A stretch of DNA of 64,000 bases from Oscheius onirici (taxonomy: Eukaryota > Nematoda > Chromadorea > Rhabditida > Rhabditidae), in NCBI GenBank assembly GCA_932521025.1, contig OW051471.1:1364001-1428000 (forward strand). The letters are read 5' to 3'. Shown here piece by piece: positions 44,463 to 55,270 of this stretch (positions are counted from its first letter, which is position 1; every line of letters starts with the position of its first letter). A model generated the notes under the pieces. That model had not been told where the DNA came from. It saw nothing but the letters and a program-made list of their open reading frames with translations, and searched no databases. The translations under genes and the position numbers were made by a program.

Positions 44463-46739
44463 CTTTTACGTCTGTCTCTGACTGTCAGTCTGTAATTATT
44501 GGTTCTTGTAATCCCTTCCCATAATTGTTGAACAAAAGTAAAATTTCCTAAAAATCAATCAAAGTTTTCAAAGTTGTTAGAAACGTTCAAAAAAGACCAT
44601 TTCAACAAATGTCTCCCCAGCAGCTCGTCGTCTTTGTTCTTCTGCTGCGATTGACGTCCTCTTCGCTACCAAAGGAGTGCGGATGGATCGTGTTGGAGAA
44701 GAGCCATCCGGAAAACTGTACCGAGGCGACGAAGGTACAACTGGTTGGAGGAAAGCGACTGGACGATCAGGGTCGAGAGATGCAAACGTACACGACTCTA
44801 CGTGCTCTGAACAATCTGGTACACATCAAGAGTGACGGGGAGGGCAGCAACTTCAATCACTGTGAGTTTTTATCAGTTTTTTTTGGAGGGAAAGAGTAGG
44901 AGTGAATGTTTACAAAGTGGAGAAATAGAAACTGCAGCAGAACATGAGGAAGAAATGCTTTCCGTCTTGACTGATGCTTGCCTGAAATGAGAAATGCTCA
45001 AAGCTTGGAAAGAGCGAATTTTCAGTCAGTTCCCTGATGATCCGCGATTCGCACGAGCTGATCTACACTCCAGAAGACTTTTTGCCCAATCTGCAGAAGA
45101 TCACTCATCATCCAAAGGCCAAGAGTGCCGTCATTCTGATCCGCAACAACCGACGTCTCTGCATTCCGAAGGACTTCCAGAAGAAACTGACCGACATGAC
45201 GCCCAAAGAAGATTCGTATATCCAAAAGTGCAGCTGTGAGACGGTCAATCGTAATACGACGAGGAAACATGCTATCTCATTTCACGAGTTTGACCAAAAT
45301 GCTCTGCCCCAGACGGTCGAAATTGTAGGCGGTGACGATTGTGAAGTCCTATATGGAGATCTTGTTCTGGTGGATAGGAACCCTTTGACGCACACGATGA
45401 AACGACAGCTGGCCAACGTCGTCGAACTACACGGACACTTAGTCATTATCGAGAGTGACTTCAAGAATTTGAAGTTTTTGAGCAAGTTGAGAAGGGTGAG
45501 TGCATCTGAACAATTTCTTGGTGTCTATGGTGTAAGTTGAGAAGGATGAGTCCATATGAACCGTTCTATTTTCATGGTGTCTGTGACAAAAATGGCTGTA
45601 ACAAGTTAGAATCTGTTAGGATTAGTTTTCGTGTTAGAGACGTCTGTGCAGATCGGGTTTTGAAGAAGTTGAACTGTGACAAGTTTTTTTTGTTTTTCAG
45701 TCTATACTACCTATCTCATTCATTGTAAGCAAAACCTTCGAAACCCATGTTTTCAGCTCGTCACCACTTCAAGCGTATTGTACTCTGTCGTTCACATCTA
45801 CAACAATACAAACCTCACAGAGTTGGGTTTTTTCCTGGACGACATTCGCGTGGAAAACACTACATACCGACCCCACGTCTTCATCTCAGATAATCCAACA
45901 CTCATGCTGTCTGAATGGGAAGTTTCAAACTTTGAGGATTTCATCGGAACAGAAAAAGCTTCGTGGCAGGAACCCGCCGTTATCATCGATGCTCGTACGT
46001 TTTCGCTGTTTCTTATGACTCGTTTGCAGCTTGTAAAGTGGTCGAACCCATTCTGAAGAACCCCGAATCAATTAGGGATTGTAAATACGTCAATGGTAGC
46101 ATTCTAATAGATGAAAGTTACGATAACGTCGACTTCGGAGAATTGGACTACATTTTTGGAAACATGGTCATGCTTTACGGCTGTCTTACCATCCGCGGAT
46201 ACAATAAGAATCGAGTGAAATTTCTTCATAGCTTGGCGAAGATTAAGTGTCTCGAAGACAGGCCGCACATCATTATTGAAAACAATCCGAAGCTGGAACG
46301 ACTGGAAATCCCGATTCAGCGGTTCGGTACTCCTCTAAAAAATGCAACGGAATTTTGGATTTTGATCAAGGTGAGTAGAACTGAATAAAATACAGTAATT
46401 TCCAGAACAATCCCCGACTCTGCTATACGGAAGTAGAAAAACTGGAATTTATGTTGACAACTAGAAAACACATATTGCCCCTGAATATTGACTACGACTG
46501 GCCAAGGAACAAGACGACGCAATGTTTTAATATGAAAGGAACTTATCCGGACCACACGTATCTCCTATACGCGGCCGCTGCGGCAATTCTCGTCTTTGGA
46601 AATCTACTGGTCGAAATTGTCATCCGTCTGGTCAGGAGGGCTCGCAGAAAACAGCATCTGAACGTGTATTGAGCCACTCTCTCAAGGAATGATAGAAGTG
46701 GTATCTGGAGAAGATAAAAAGTCATTTCATATCATTTTT
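44463..46739 (+). repeat. Left arm of a large inverted duplication
   Basis: Every position x here corresponds to 108332-x on the other strand (61593-63869). All open frames in both orientations, including those crossing introns, translate identically, and no length change exists over about 2277 bp. The match stops sharply at 46739/61593. At the other end it continues in diverged form to about 44404/63952 after a 24-bp insertion in the right arm. Confidence 0.92.
44609..46672 (+). CDS. Receptor L-domain protein (irld-type), left copy
   Basis: Nematode irld proteins resemble the ligand-binding L domains of insulin/EGF receptors without a kinase. Exons are 44609-44861, 45026-45495, 45757-45994, 46030-46370 and 46406-46672, giving 522 aa. 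The signal peptide is MSPQQLVVFVLLLRLTSSSL. Two leucine-rich-like L domains follow, with phrases such as LANVVELHGHLVIIESDFKN, VMLYGCLTIRGYNKN and IIIENNPKLERLEI, and N-N-P-R-L-C in the last exon. A membrane helix lies near residues 487-507, with a short basic tail RRARRKQHLNVY and no cytoplasmic kinase. Two introns are only 35 bp. It converges on succinyl-CoA ligase (217 bp apart). Its twin is at 61660-63723. Confidence 0.85.
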
Positions 46740-46744
46740 TCAGC

Positions 46745-46875
46745 CTTCGCCCCGGGTTTTTCATTCAAAAAATGTCGATTTTACCTATTTTTATCTATTA
46801 AAAGAACCTATTTTATGGCATCATAACAAAAAAATCAACAACTCGGTCTAAAAGATATGAATTTGGAAAATTTTG
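46745..46875 (-). pseudogene. Relic of the RABL3 3' flank
   Basis: Reverse complement is about 85% similar to 58005-58123, the last bases and 3' UTR region of RABL3. Shared blocks include TTTTAGACCGAGTTGTTGAT, GCCATAAAATAGGTT, ATAGATAAAAAT and AAAACCCGGGG. It lies directly beyond the left irld arm, where the right side has DPH4 and RABL3. No RABL3 coding exon remains. Confidence 0.75.
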
Positions 46876-46889
46876 GCAAAAAAACGAGA

Positions 46890-49435
46890 TCAGAGGGCCG
46901 CGACGGCCTTTTCCGCCGCCTCACTGAGATTATTGGCCTGAATTATGGGCAAACCGCTGTCAGCCATGATTTTCTTGGCCTCGTTGACGTTGGTGCCCTC
47001 TAGGCGGACGACAAGGGGTACGGAGAGATTAATCTTCTTGCAGGCAGCGACGACGCCGTTGGCAATGGTGGCACAGTTGACAATTCCGCCGAAAATGTTG
47101 ACCAACACGCATTTTACCTAAAAATGGAAGATTTTGAGACTTTCAGTGCAGTTTTTGACGTCATATAAAACGTTCGACCTAAAAACATACCCTGGGATCG
47201 CTGGTAATGATTCTAAAGGCATGGTAGACTTGGGTCTCGTTGACTCCGCCTCCGACATCGAGGAAATTGGCTGGATCGCCGCCTTTCAGCTTAATTTCGT
47301 CCATTGTGGCCATGGCCAGGCCGGCTCCGTTTACTAAAATAGGTTTTTTATACAAAAAAGCAAGGAATTACCGAGACAGGCGATATTTCCGTCCAGACCG
47401 ATGTAATTTAGGCGGTACTTGTGGGCTTCGACCTCGCGACTGTCCTAAATTTTTTTTTAGTGATTATTCTCATAAATTGGCCACCTGCTCGGAATAGTCT
47501 TCCATGGCGAAGATTTCCTTTTGTCGGAAAGCAGCCGAGTCGTCAAAATTCATCTTGGCATCGACGCAAAAGACGCGCCCGTCGTGCGTCTCGACAAAGG
47601 GGTTGATTTCGACCTGGATGGCATCGACAGCTATAAACAGCTCGTAAAGACGGCGGATCTCCGCGGCTGCCTGGAAATTGATGGTTTTGCTAGGATTTTA
47701 TAAAAAAAAATTCAGGCAAAAATGCAAACAAAAAGAAGACAAACCTGCCCGATGAGTTCCTCTCCCTCAAAGCTGAGATTTTTGGCAATTTCTCGGGCTC
47801 TCGCGTCGCTGAGTCCTTCCATAATGTCCACGGGGTGCTTGAAGATGAGATGCGGAGTCTTTTCGGCCACAGCCTCGATGTCCATTCCGCCGGCCGGAGA
47901 GGCGACGATCACTGGTCCGTTCGATTCGCGATCCATCAGCACGGCCAGATAGGTCTCGCGCTTGATCGAAATTCCACTGGCTACCATTACCTGCAGAAAA
48001 AAGACGAAGTTTTTCAAAATGTTTTGTCTGACATATTTATAAACGAGTTCTCTGTCCATTTTAGTGCTTTCTTCGATTGCTCGAACAATTTACAGGGTGG
48101 CCCAGAATTACGTAGACATACAACTTGAGCTCTAATGCTTTCCTAGTTTATCGCTGACCCAACATTATATAATCATATTGAAGCGTATTCGATAGGAAAC
48201 AATACCTTTTCTTCCATTTTCACACAACACACGTTGCCAAAAAGTTACAGGTGTTCCATAGGGCGCCATAGAAAGGTCGCGGCGAGCACAGAAGAAAAAT
48301 TCCTTTTCGGTGAAATTTTTTTTTTCGAGATACTGTGCTCAAACTTCTTAAAGCTGATAATCTGCTCAAAGTAATACTAAAACAAGCGCCAAGACATTCG
48401 GCAAACTGCAAAATCCGATCTACATAAACATAAACGACTTATATTTCACTGTCAGCTTCGACAACGCGGGCACTGATCGAGGTTCACACCGCTCAGTTTC
48501 CACTTGTGTCTCTATGATATTGTTTTCGAAATAGAGGTTATTGATTACTCGAACATATCCAGTTAAAAAGAACAGCTCAGAATAGCTTTTTAGTCGATAA
48601 ACGAGTTGTTCGCCAGTGCGTGGGCACAGTGATTCGACTACTCTTATAACTACTTGTGTAATTCCTTGACACAGTGAGTAATGCGTAAACGGCACTAAAT
48701 GTTCTATTCTTCATTGATTGGCTTCAAAATGGTACTATATTTTTTGGCCTACGATAAACTCGAAAGCCCCTGGAGCCTAATATGTGATCAAAGTTTCAGT
48801 CTACGTAATTCTGGGCCACCCTGTATAAACTACTAGCCTTTTTCGGTTTTTAGCAGTAAAAGCTTCAAAGGTACCTGATTGACGAGGACTCCGGCTTTTG
48901 GCGTCTGCTTGGTGACGAGACGGCAGCCGAACATCTCGCTAAGGGCTTTTAGGGCGTCATTTTTGCTGAAAGTAGCCTATTTTTGCTCAAAATTATGGGA
49001 ACTCTTAATTTCTTCGTAAAATTGTGAAGAAATGACGAATAACCGACCTGCGAGTGATGACAACGCCTCTGAGGCTCTCCTTGCCGATAAAATGACCTTT
49101 CCCGCGTCCACCGGCCAAAATTTGAGCTTTTACAACGATTTCTTCGGCTTCTGCAAGATGTTTTCGTGGACATGACAAAAATTAAAAGAAACTGACCAAA
49201 ACTGTCCATTTTCTGGCTGGCTTCGGCTTTATCGCTCGCCACGAAGAATTTCTGGACTGAGCAGCCATTTCTGAAAGATTTTCATGAAATTTCGTGATAA
49301 CAGTTCTCAGAATATCAAGAAAATGGTAAAATACCTCTCGAGAAGCTCCTTGGACTGAAATTCCTGAAGATTGAGAAACCTGGCCTGCTGGAGACGGCCG
49401 GCACGTGCTGCGGCGACGATTTTTCGAAGGAGCAT
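46890..49435 (-). CDS. sucg-1: Succinate-CoA ligase, GDP-forming beta subunit (mitochondrial)
   Basis: TCA-cycle enzyme subunit that, with the alpha subunit, makes GTP from succinyl-CoA in the mitochondrial matrix. Nine exons: 49335-49435, 49197-49270, 49048-49150, 48875-48965, 47745-47990, 47485-47670, 47372-47444, 47191-47333 and 46890-47117, giving 414 aa. [20 protein letters not shown] is a basic transit peptide; the mature start is [15 protein letters not shown]-grasp motifs [38 protein letters not shown] and [17 protein letters not shown] are intact, and GIVNC-x-x-IANG favours the GTP-specific subunit over SUCLA2. An acceptor abuts the ATG (CTTAG|ATG), suggesting trans-splicing. Intron 4 contains a 731-bp mariner-type element. 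Confidence 0.95.
48093..48823. mobile_element. Mariner-type non-autonomous element
   Basis: 25-bp perfect terminal inverted repeats start CAGGGTGGCCCAGAATTACG at 48093 and end with the inverse at 48823, flanked by TA on both sides (48091-48092, 48824-48825). The 731-bp interior has only short frames with no DDE transposase. It lies within succinate-CoA ligase intron 4. Confidence 0.88.
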
Positions 49436-49552
49436 CTAAGTTTTTGTGTTTTTGTTTAGTAAGACAAAAAAATTGTGGAAAATGGCTGGAAAAGACGCGC
49501 GAAAATTAGAAAATGGGCTAAAACGAGAGAACTGGCAGAAGTACGCAGACAC

Positions 49553-49885
49553 CAGGGATGTTTGGATAATATTTTTTCAACCGGATATCGGATACCGGAT
49601 ATCCAAAATAGACCGGATTATCCGGTTTCGGATATCCGAAACCGAATAAACTAGGTAGTAGAACAAAGGCGAAAATCGTTAGTTTCCCAGGTAGAAATTC
49701 CAAAAAATTTAATCGAAATTATCCGGTCAAAAATATCTGATTTCCGATATCGGATAGTTTTCGTACCGGATAATTATCCGGTCGGAAATTTTGACCGGAT
49801 AATTTTCGGATATCGGATTTCCGGATCAAAAAGTACCGGATTTATCCGTTTTCGGATATCCGGTATCCGGATCCGAACATCTCTG
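49553..49885. mobile_element. hAT-like word MITE, CCGGATATCC type
   Basis: Ends are CAGGGATGTTTGGATAATA and CCGGATCCGAACATCTCTG, flanked by 8-bp duplications GCAGACAC/GCAGACAT (7 of 8). The interior is dense with CGGATATCCG and CCGGATAATT words. It lies about 120 bp upstream of succinate-CoA ligase. Confidence 0.8.
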
Positions 49886-50343
49886 GCAGACATGTACCAA
49901 ATAACTACCGTAAACCATTTTCGTTGCGTTTTTTCTTCTTCTTTTTTCGCTTGTTCTACGTTTTTCTTCCTTCCATTACGAGCTACAGATTGTACAAGAA
50001 CAACCCATGCTTCAAATAAACATTCGATAAAACGAAAAAAAATGCACAACATTTCAACGAAAAATGCATAGAGCTTTATTAGTTTTGTTATACAAAAAAC
50101 GAAGAAGGATAAAAGCCACAAAAAGTACCAATAAAATGACTTGTTCTGATCGAAAGAATCTCAATAATCACACTTTGCTAGACAATTTCCTTGTTTTGAC
50201 TACTTTTGAGAGTTTTGGCAGGGATTTCGGGTCGGAAAATGTAGGTAAATGGCAATCTATTTTTTGCATTGGAGGAAAATGAGCAAAATTTTGGAAGGCT
50301 ACTGTGGTTTTTGAAGGATGGGGAATAATAATTATTAGGAGTT
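49886..50343. other. Intergenic, nothing recognised
   Basis: AT-rich sequence between succinate-CoA ligase and the hexokinase 3' end; no gene or repeat seen. Confidence 0.4.
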
Positions 50344-53300
50344 TCAGAGGTTGAGCTTCTCGGCGACTGCAGCAATCAGAGCAGCTCCTCGAGCACTCCC
50401 TTCGTCGGCTGGAACGAGCTCCCACTGAATTTTTTGTGTTAAGTAAAAAGAGTCTTCGCAGGCATGAGGCTCTCGTTGTCAGTGAGCCATCATTCGATTA
50501 TTTAACGTTTATGCCCCTGACTCACTCAACAATAAAAAACCACTTTGTATTGATAACGAATCATGACGAATCTATTCCTTTATATCCCCCGTTTGAAGCA
50601 AAAAAAAACTTTTACCGAAACACTTTCCGGAGCCAAATTTTTCAATTTGTCTCTCAGTAGTCCATGATATGTGGGATGGAACTGGATCAGGGCTCCTCCA
50701 ACTCCAATCTTCACTCTGGACTGTTGTAAGTGCTTCAGAAGAGCCGAAATTGCTGAAAATAATATGACTGTAGTTTCATAGTCTCTTTCCCGGAATTTGG
50801 CGAAAAGTACGTCATTACGAACTTTTAAAACTGCCGTAACCTCTTAAAATTGGAAAAATACTCACCTGCCGCCACAATACTCGCACTCCTAAGACTGACG
50901 GCATGACAAACTTCTCTAATAATGTAATAGTCAGCCGAGCCGTGCATTGGAACTTCCAGTTCGTCACAAATTCGGCGACAGGTCTTGTAACTGCCTTCTT
51001 CTTCTCTAAAAGTGTTCTTTTTTTGCTGAAAAAGGGGAACCATACGCTAAAATTTCGCTAATATATTTTGTTGGGAAGGTATCCGGGTCCTCGAGTTTCT
51101 CGCAAGGCTGACCGTCGAATAGTTGCCTGTCCAAAACGAGCTGGGACAAAACTCTCCGGACTAATTCTCCTAGGTAGTAGGCTCCAGTCAGTTTGTCTAT
51201 TCTGAAAGTATGGGATGTGGAAAACACAGTTGTATGACAGAATACCCTAAAACCTCTATTAGAAACCCCTATGTAAGAATACGCAAATACGCATTCACGT
51301 TTTTCAGGGTCAAGGCGACATTTTTCAGCTTTTTGTTCTGCGAAGTTGTCGAAAAATGTCGTCTTGACCCCAAAAAACGTGAATACGTAATTGCTGGCTG
51401 TAAGGCTTCTAATAGAGGTTTGAGGGTAGCCCTGGTTTCTCAAAAAAAGTTAACAAAAAAGTGTATATAAACTCACACTTGGCCTCCTTGATGGACAGAA
51501 GCCGCATCTATTTCCTTGTCAAAGTTGGTCAAAATCGAGTCTAGTTCTCCCTTCTTTCCGAACTCTTCCCATTCCGTCACGACGATCATAGTAGGATGAC
51601 TGTAATTGGCCTTCTTGGCATCAAATTTGGTGATCCGTTCGGTCTTTTCCACATAGGACGAGTTACACCTGAAATTGGGGTTACTGAGACTTTCAAAGTT
51701 TTGTTTTCAAAAAAAAAAGGAATAAGAAATGAACTTACCCATAGCCAATAACAACTCCGATAGTACATTCCGGACCATATTTGAAAGCTGCGGCAGCCAA
51801 TTGACCAACCGTGTCGTTCATGACGGCCTTGATTCGAGCCTTTGTGGACTGAAAATACACATTTTCATTGGAAAATATCCCACTGTGGTAACGGTACAAT
51901 CAAACAGAGCTAATTATAAAGAAACGTTGAAACGTACCATGTTCATTTCCAGTGCCTCTTCCAGTAGTGCTACGATGTCCTTTTGGATACAGTCGAGAAT
52001 GTCGAAGCCCTTGGTCCACCAAAGAAGACGAGCTGACCGAATGGAGAGCAGTTCACAGGGATAGGAGAAGACGAAGCCTGAAAAAGGTTTCTGTCCCTCT
52101 GTCTCTCCGTCTATCTGTCTCTGTTTCTCTTACTCTCTGTTTCTCTGTCTCACTCACCCGCTGACTCTCATTCCCTCGGACTATCAGGCACTCTGACCTC
52201 TGACTCGCTCATTCTTTCACTTTTGGCTCTCACAGACTTTCAGACTCTCTGTCTCTCTCTTACTCTCGATCACTTTGACTCTCTCACTGGCTGACTCTCT
52301 ATTTCTTTAACTCTTTGACCATCTCACAATCAGTCTCTGACTCTCTCACCCTATGACTCTCACCTACGACTCTTTCTGTCTCTGTCTCTCTGTGTCTCTC
52401 TATCCCTCTGACAAATCTGTCTCTCTGACTGTTTTTCTGTCTCTCCGTCCCTCTCTATCTCGGACTCTCTACTCACCAATCGCTATATTCGACTCTGCCA
52501 ATCCAAACTCCTTCAGAAACTTCTGTAGACAGTTCACAATAAAGTTGAAGAGCTGAACTTCACTCTCGAGCTCAATTAATGCCAAAATACCTGTTCTCCC
52601 GTCCCTTTCATGACCAAATTTGGAATAATATAGTTGGAATTTACGGCAGTAGCCTCTGTCACCTTCCCGTTCAGTGTCAAGAGCATAATTCGCAGATTTT
52701 TCCCTGAGAGATCGATGGCAACATATTTTCCCGCCTCTAAAAATGAAAAATGTACAACAATTATGGGAAGTTGCCTGTGCCGTCTGGAATATAAGGCACA
52801 AAACTCGGAAGCATCGGTATACTGGACCCGCCAATCTTTTTGAGGCCAGTCTCCATGTGAGCCAACATCTCATCACTGATGTCTCTCAGTTTGTCGTCAG
52901 AGATGACAAAGTCCTCCAGTATCTGGAAAATGAATCAAAAATAAATTAAATAAAAAAATAGTTGGTGTGGGAGCTGAGAATGTTTTTTTGTTTCACTGGA
53001 AGCATTTAGCAATGGTTCTTGCTTAAAATTCTTAAAATACTTGGGCGACTCAACTCGACTCGATTCCGAGTCTGACTCGACTCGGACTCGGACTCGACTC
53101 GACTCGAGGCACCCCACGAGTTGACTCGACTCGACTCGACATGGTCCACTAGTCGGACTCGAATCGGACTCGAGTCGACATTTTTGACTCGACGCCCAAG
53201 TATACTTAAAATATTCCTTCTTCGGGTCAGAATCTTTGCGCAATCATTTGTAAGAATTCGGAAAAACTTCTGACTACCTCATCGCATCTTTGAGAATCTG

Positions 53301-53787
53301 AGCATCACAGTACAGCATCTGTGTAGAACTTTTTTTGTTTCATATCAAACTTTTATAGACTCTCAGGAAAAGTTTTTTGATTAGTTTTGCGCACCGGTTC
53401 GAATGTTCCCTCAAAAATTCTTCAAAATCTAAACCCCTTTTCTTTTTTCTGGTTTGTTTCACTGCAGACTTTTAGTGAATCATTTCTGGAAACATTTTGA
53501 TTGGACGACTCAGGACGACGGTTCAAAAAGATCTCTCTTTCCATCTTTCTGCTTTTACTAGATTCTAGAAAAGCACAGAAACTTTGTACACAACTGAATT
53601 GTTTGTACCAAAAAAAATCGCAATGATCCAACATCTATAGAGAGGACTTATGAGTTACGCAAAACATAAACTATTTTTGTCGGTTTGTAGCTCTTTTTCC
53701 TCTATCTAACCTGAAAAATTTCTCAAAAGAACAATAAAAGTAATCAAAAAGACCTACCGACTGCACGTCCGTACTGAGTGTCCGCAT
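50344..53787 (-). CDS. Divergent hexokinase
   Basis: Hexokinases phosphorylate hexoses with ATP. Eleven exons in phase: 53758-53787, 52775-52922, 52591-52736, 52477-52552, 51938-52077, 51739-51848, 51477-51668, 51046-51201, 50866-51005, 50616-50752 and 50344-50424, giving 451 aa. Sugar-site residues are kept: FVFSYPC, WTKGF (155-156 T-K), MNDTVGQ (N191, D192), N219 in GYGCNSSY and E249 in TEW. ATP-side motifs deviate: LDLGGTNFR is IDLSGKNLR (68-75), GVDGS is GVGGA, and the second sugar-site glutamate is D283. The C terminus DEGSARGAALIAAV is near normal. Intron 2 (52737-52774) needs a GC donor (ACAG|GCAACT). A trans-splice-like acceptor precedes exon 1. Confidence 0.9.
51245..51426. mobile_element. 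TA-flanked palindromic MITE in hexokinase intron 7
   Basis: Starts CCCTAAAACCTCTATTAGAA and ends with the near-inverse TTCTAATAGAGGTTTGAGGG, flanked by TA (51243-51244, 51427-51428). The inner arms (ACGTTTTT and GTCAAGGCGACATTTTT) also pair. 182 bp, Tc1/mariner-like by target site. Confidence 0.75.
52085..52470. repeat. CT-rich microsatellite in hexokinase intron 4
   Basis: Irregular (CTCTGT)n and (CTCTGACT)n array filling almost the whole intron (52085-52470). Similar tracts lie at 18120-18185 and 57065-57165. Confidence 0.8.
53038..53203. mobile_element. hAT-like word MITE, GACTC/GAGTC type
   Basis: Ends are TACTTGGGCG and CGCCCAAGTAT, the same terminus as the GAGCC elements. It is flanked by TCTTAAAA/ACTTAAAA (7 of 8). 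The interior is almost pure GACTC/GAGTC words. Located in hexokinase intron 1. Confidence 0.78.
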
Positions 53788-53886
53788 CTTTTCCTCTCTT
53801 TTTGATGGTTTGGACCTGAACTTTTTTTCTTTCCAAAACTAAATATACTCGAAGATAAGATGCAGAAAAGGAAAGGAAAAATAGTA

Positions 53887-54133
53887 CTTGTGAACTACAT
53901 AGACGCAATATCAACAAAGTCCATAAGTCATAGAAACTAATTGATTTGCAAATAGTTATGTTCAATTTGAAAATCGAGCAGTCCCTCGACGCTTCTTATT
54001 TCTCCACTTCATGACGAGTGAATTGTTTTGTGACAATATAAATTAAGTCAAAATTATTTCAATGTCAAAGCAATATTATCAAATAATTATGACTTATGGA
54101 CTTTGTTGATTTTGCGTCTATGTAGTTCACAAG
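53887..54133. mobile_element. TA-flanked MITE upstream of hexokinase
   Basis: Long terminal repeats of about 46 bp begin CTTGTGAACTACATAGACGC at 53887, with the inverse ending at 54133. TA flanks both sides (53885-53886, 54134-54135). 247 bp, no coding capacity. Confidence 0.82.
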
Positions 54134-54135
54134 TA

Positions 54136-55160
54136 CCGGAAAAATCGATAAATATGGGTCAATTTTATGGACGCTCTCTCCGTGTTTTTGGCAGGGCGGT
54201 CAGTGTCATCATCAGGGAGAGTAATCACAAGGCATCATTGCGTATGGGGTAAAGAACACAGAAATAGTAAACAAACCGCCAAAAATAGGCGGAAAAGAGT
54301 GCTTTCTGGAGATGGAAAAAGACGGAAAATCAAAATGTTCAAAAGTTTGGAATTTTATGCACTTTTTGAAGCAAGTTTCTGTAAAAGTGCATGCTAAAAA
54401 TAGGTGAAAAGAAGAAGTTTTTGGAGCTGGATTGAGAGTGTTTTATTTCACTTTTTTTATTTCTTTTTGTTTCATTACCGTAGAGTTCTAATTGTAAGAA
54501 CTGGGAACTCTTTTTTGAAACTTTTTTAGCATCAAAACTTCGCTGAAGTAAGTAGTTTTTGAATGAGAAAAGGAGTTTTTTGGCTGAAAAAATGGAAGGA
54601 GAAGATTGCCGTAACTTGAAAAGGTTTGGAGTTACACCAGAAGATTGAAGCCAAAAGTATTTTTTCGCTTTTTTTGCAGAAAATGTGAAATCAAAAGTGA
54701 AATCATGAGAAGTTTGCAGAATTTTAAAATTTCGAGAATATATGGTGTCCTCGAAACGTTTTCCCAAACCTCCCCTCTGTTCATCGAAAGAAAAAAAAAC
54801 TAAATTTCTGGGTTTTCTGTCCATAAAAGGCTCATTTTCCTGAAAGAATCCAATAATGGAAGAAGAGTAAAAAAAGTGATTGTAAACTGCGGTCAGGCGA
54901 CCCCAGCCACACGCTGCCGAGTTCGTGTCCAAAGCAAAAGTACGCAAAAGTACGTGGCGGTGTGTTTTACGTCACTGAAAATTGTCTTGTTCATAGAGAG
55001 AGAGGTGAGAGGGATGCTTATAGATTACACATCCGAACCCACGTGGCTTTTCACCCGCCGGCCAACAGTCGTCCTCAAAAAGATTGAGCAGTTGTAGGAT
55101 TTTTAGAGATTGGCACGAAAAAAAGAGGCATAAAAAGGGATAACGACACATTTTGCAAAC
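54136..55160. other. Intergenic; long frame of doubtful meaning
   Basis: A 202-codon minus-strand frame (54339-54947) is Phe/Ser/Lys rich. It has no domain and no obvious gene context, so I do not call it coding. Confidence 0.35.
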
Positions 55161-55270
55161 TATTTTTATTCTCCAGATATCACTTCTATCAACACGGCTC
55201 GTTCAGACGTCTTCTGCGACCATAGATTTCGAAGAATTCCGTAGAAGAGGTACGTGTAGTCTAGATACCT
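55161..55270 (-). pseudogene. Decayed fragment of an irld last exon
   Basis: On the minus strand, LDYTYLFYGILRNLWSQ corresponds to PDHTYLLYA...ILVFGNLLV of the irld last exon. The 3' segment TTGATAGAAGTGATATCTGG matches the irld 3' flank (ATGATAGAAGTGGTATCTGG). The alignment needs at least two deletions, one removing the coding of the cytoplasmic flank. It is a third, degenerate irld copy lying between the two intact ones. Confidence 0.7.

Noticed and set aside
52085-52470. CRISPR-like or regulatory repeat array
   Set aside because: Irregular CTCTGT microsatellite within an intron; eukaryotic context.
54339-54947. 202-codon minus-strand open frame
   Set aside because: Low-complexity Phe/Ser/Lys composition, no domain, no splice or operon context; long frames arise by chance in this AT-rich DNA.
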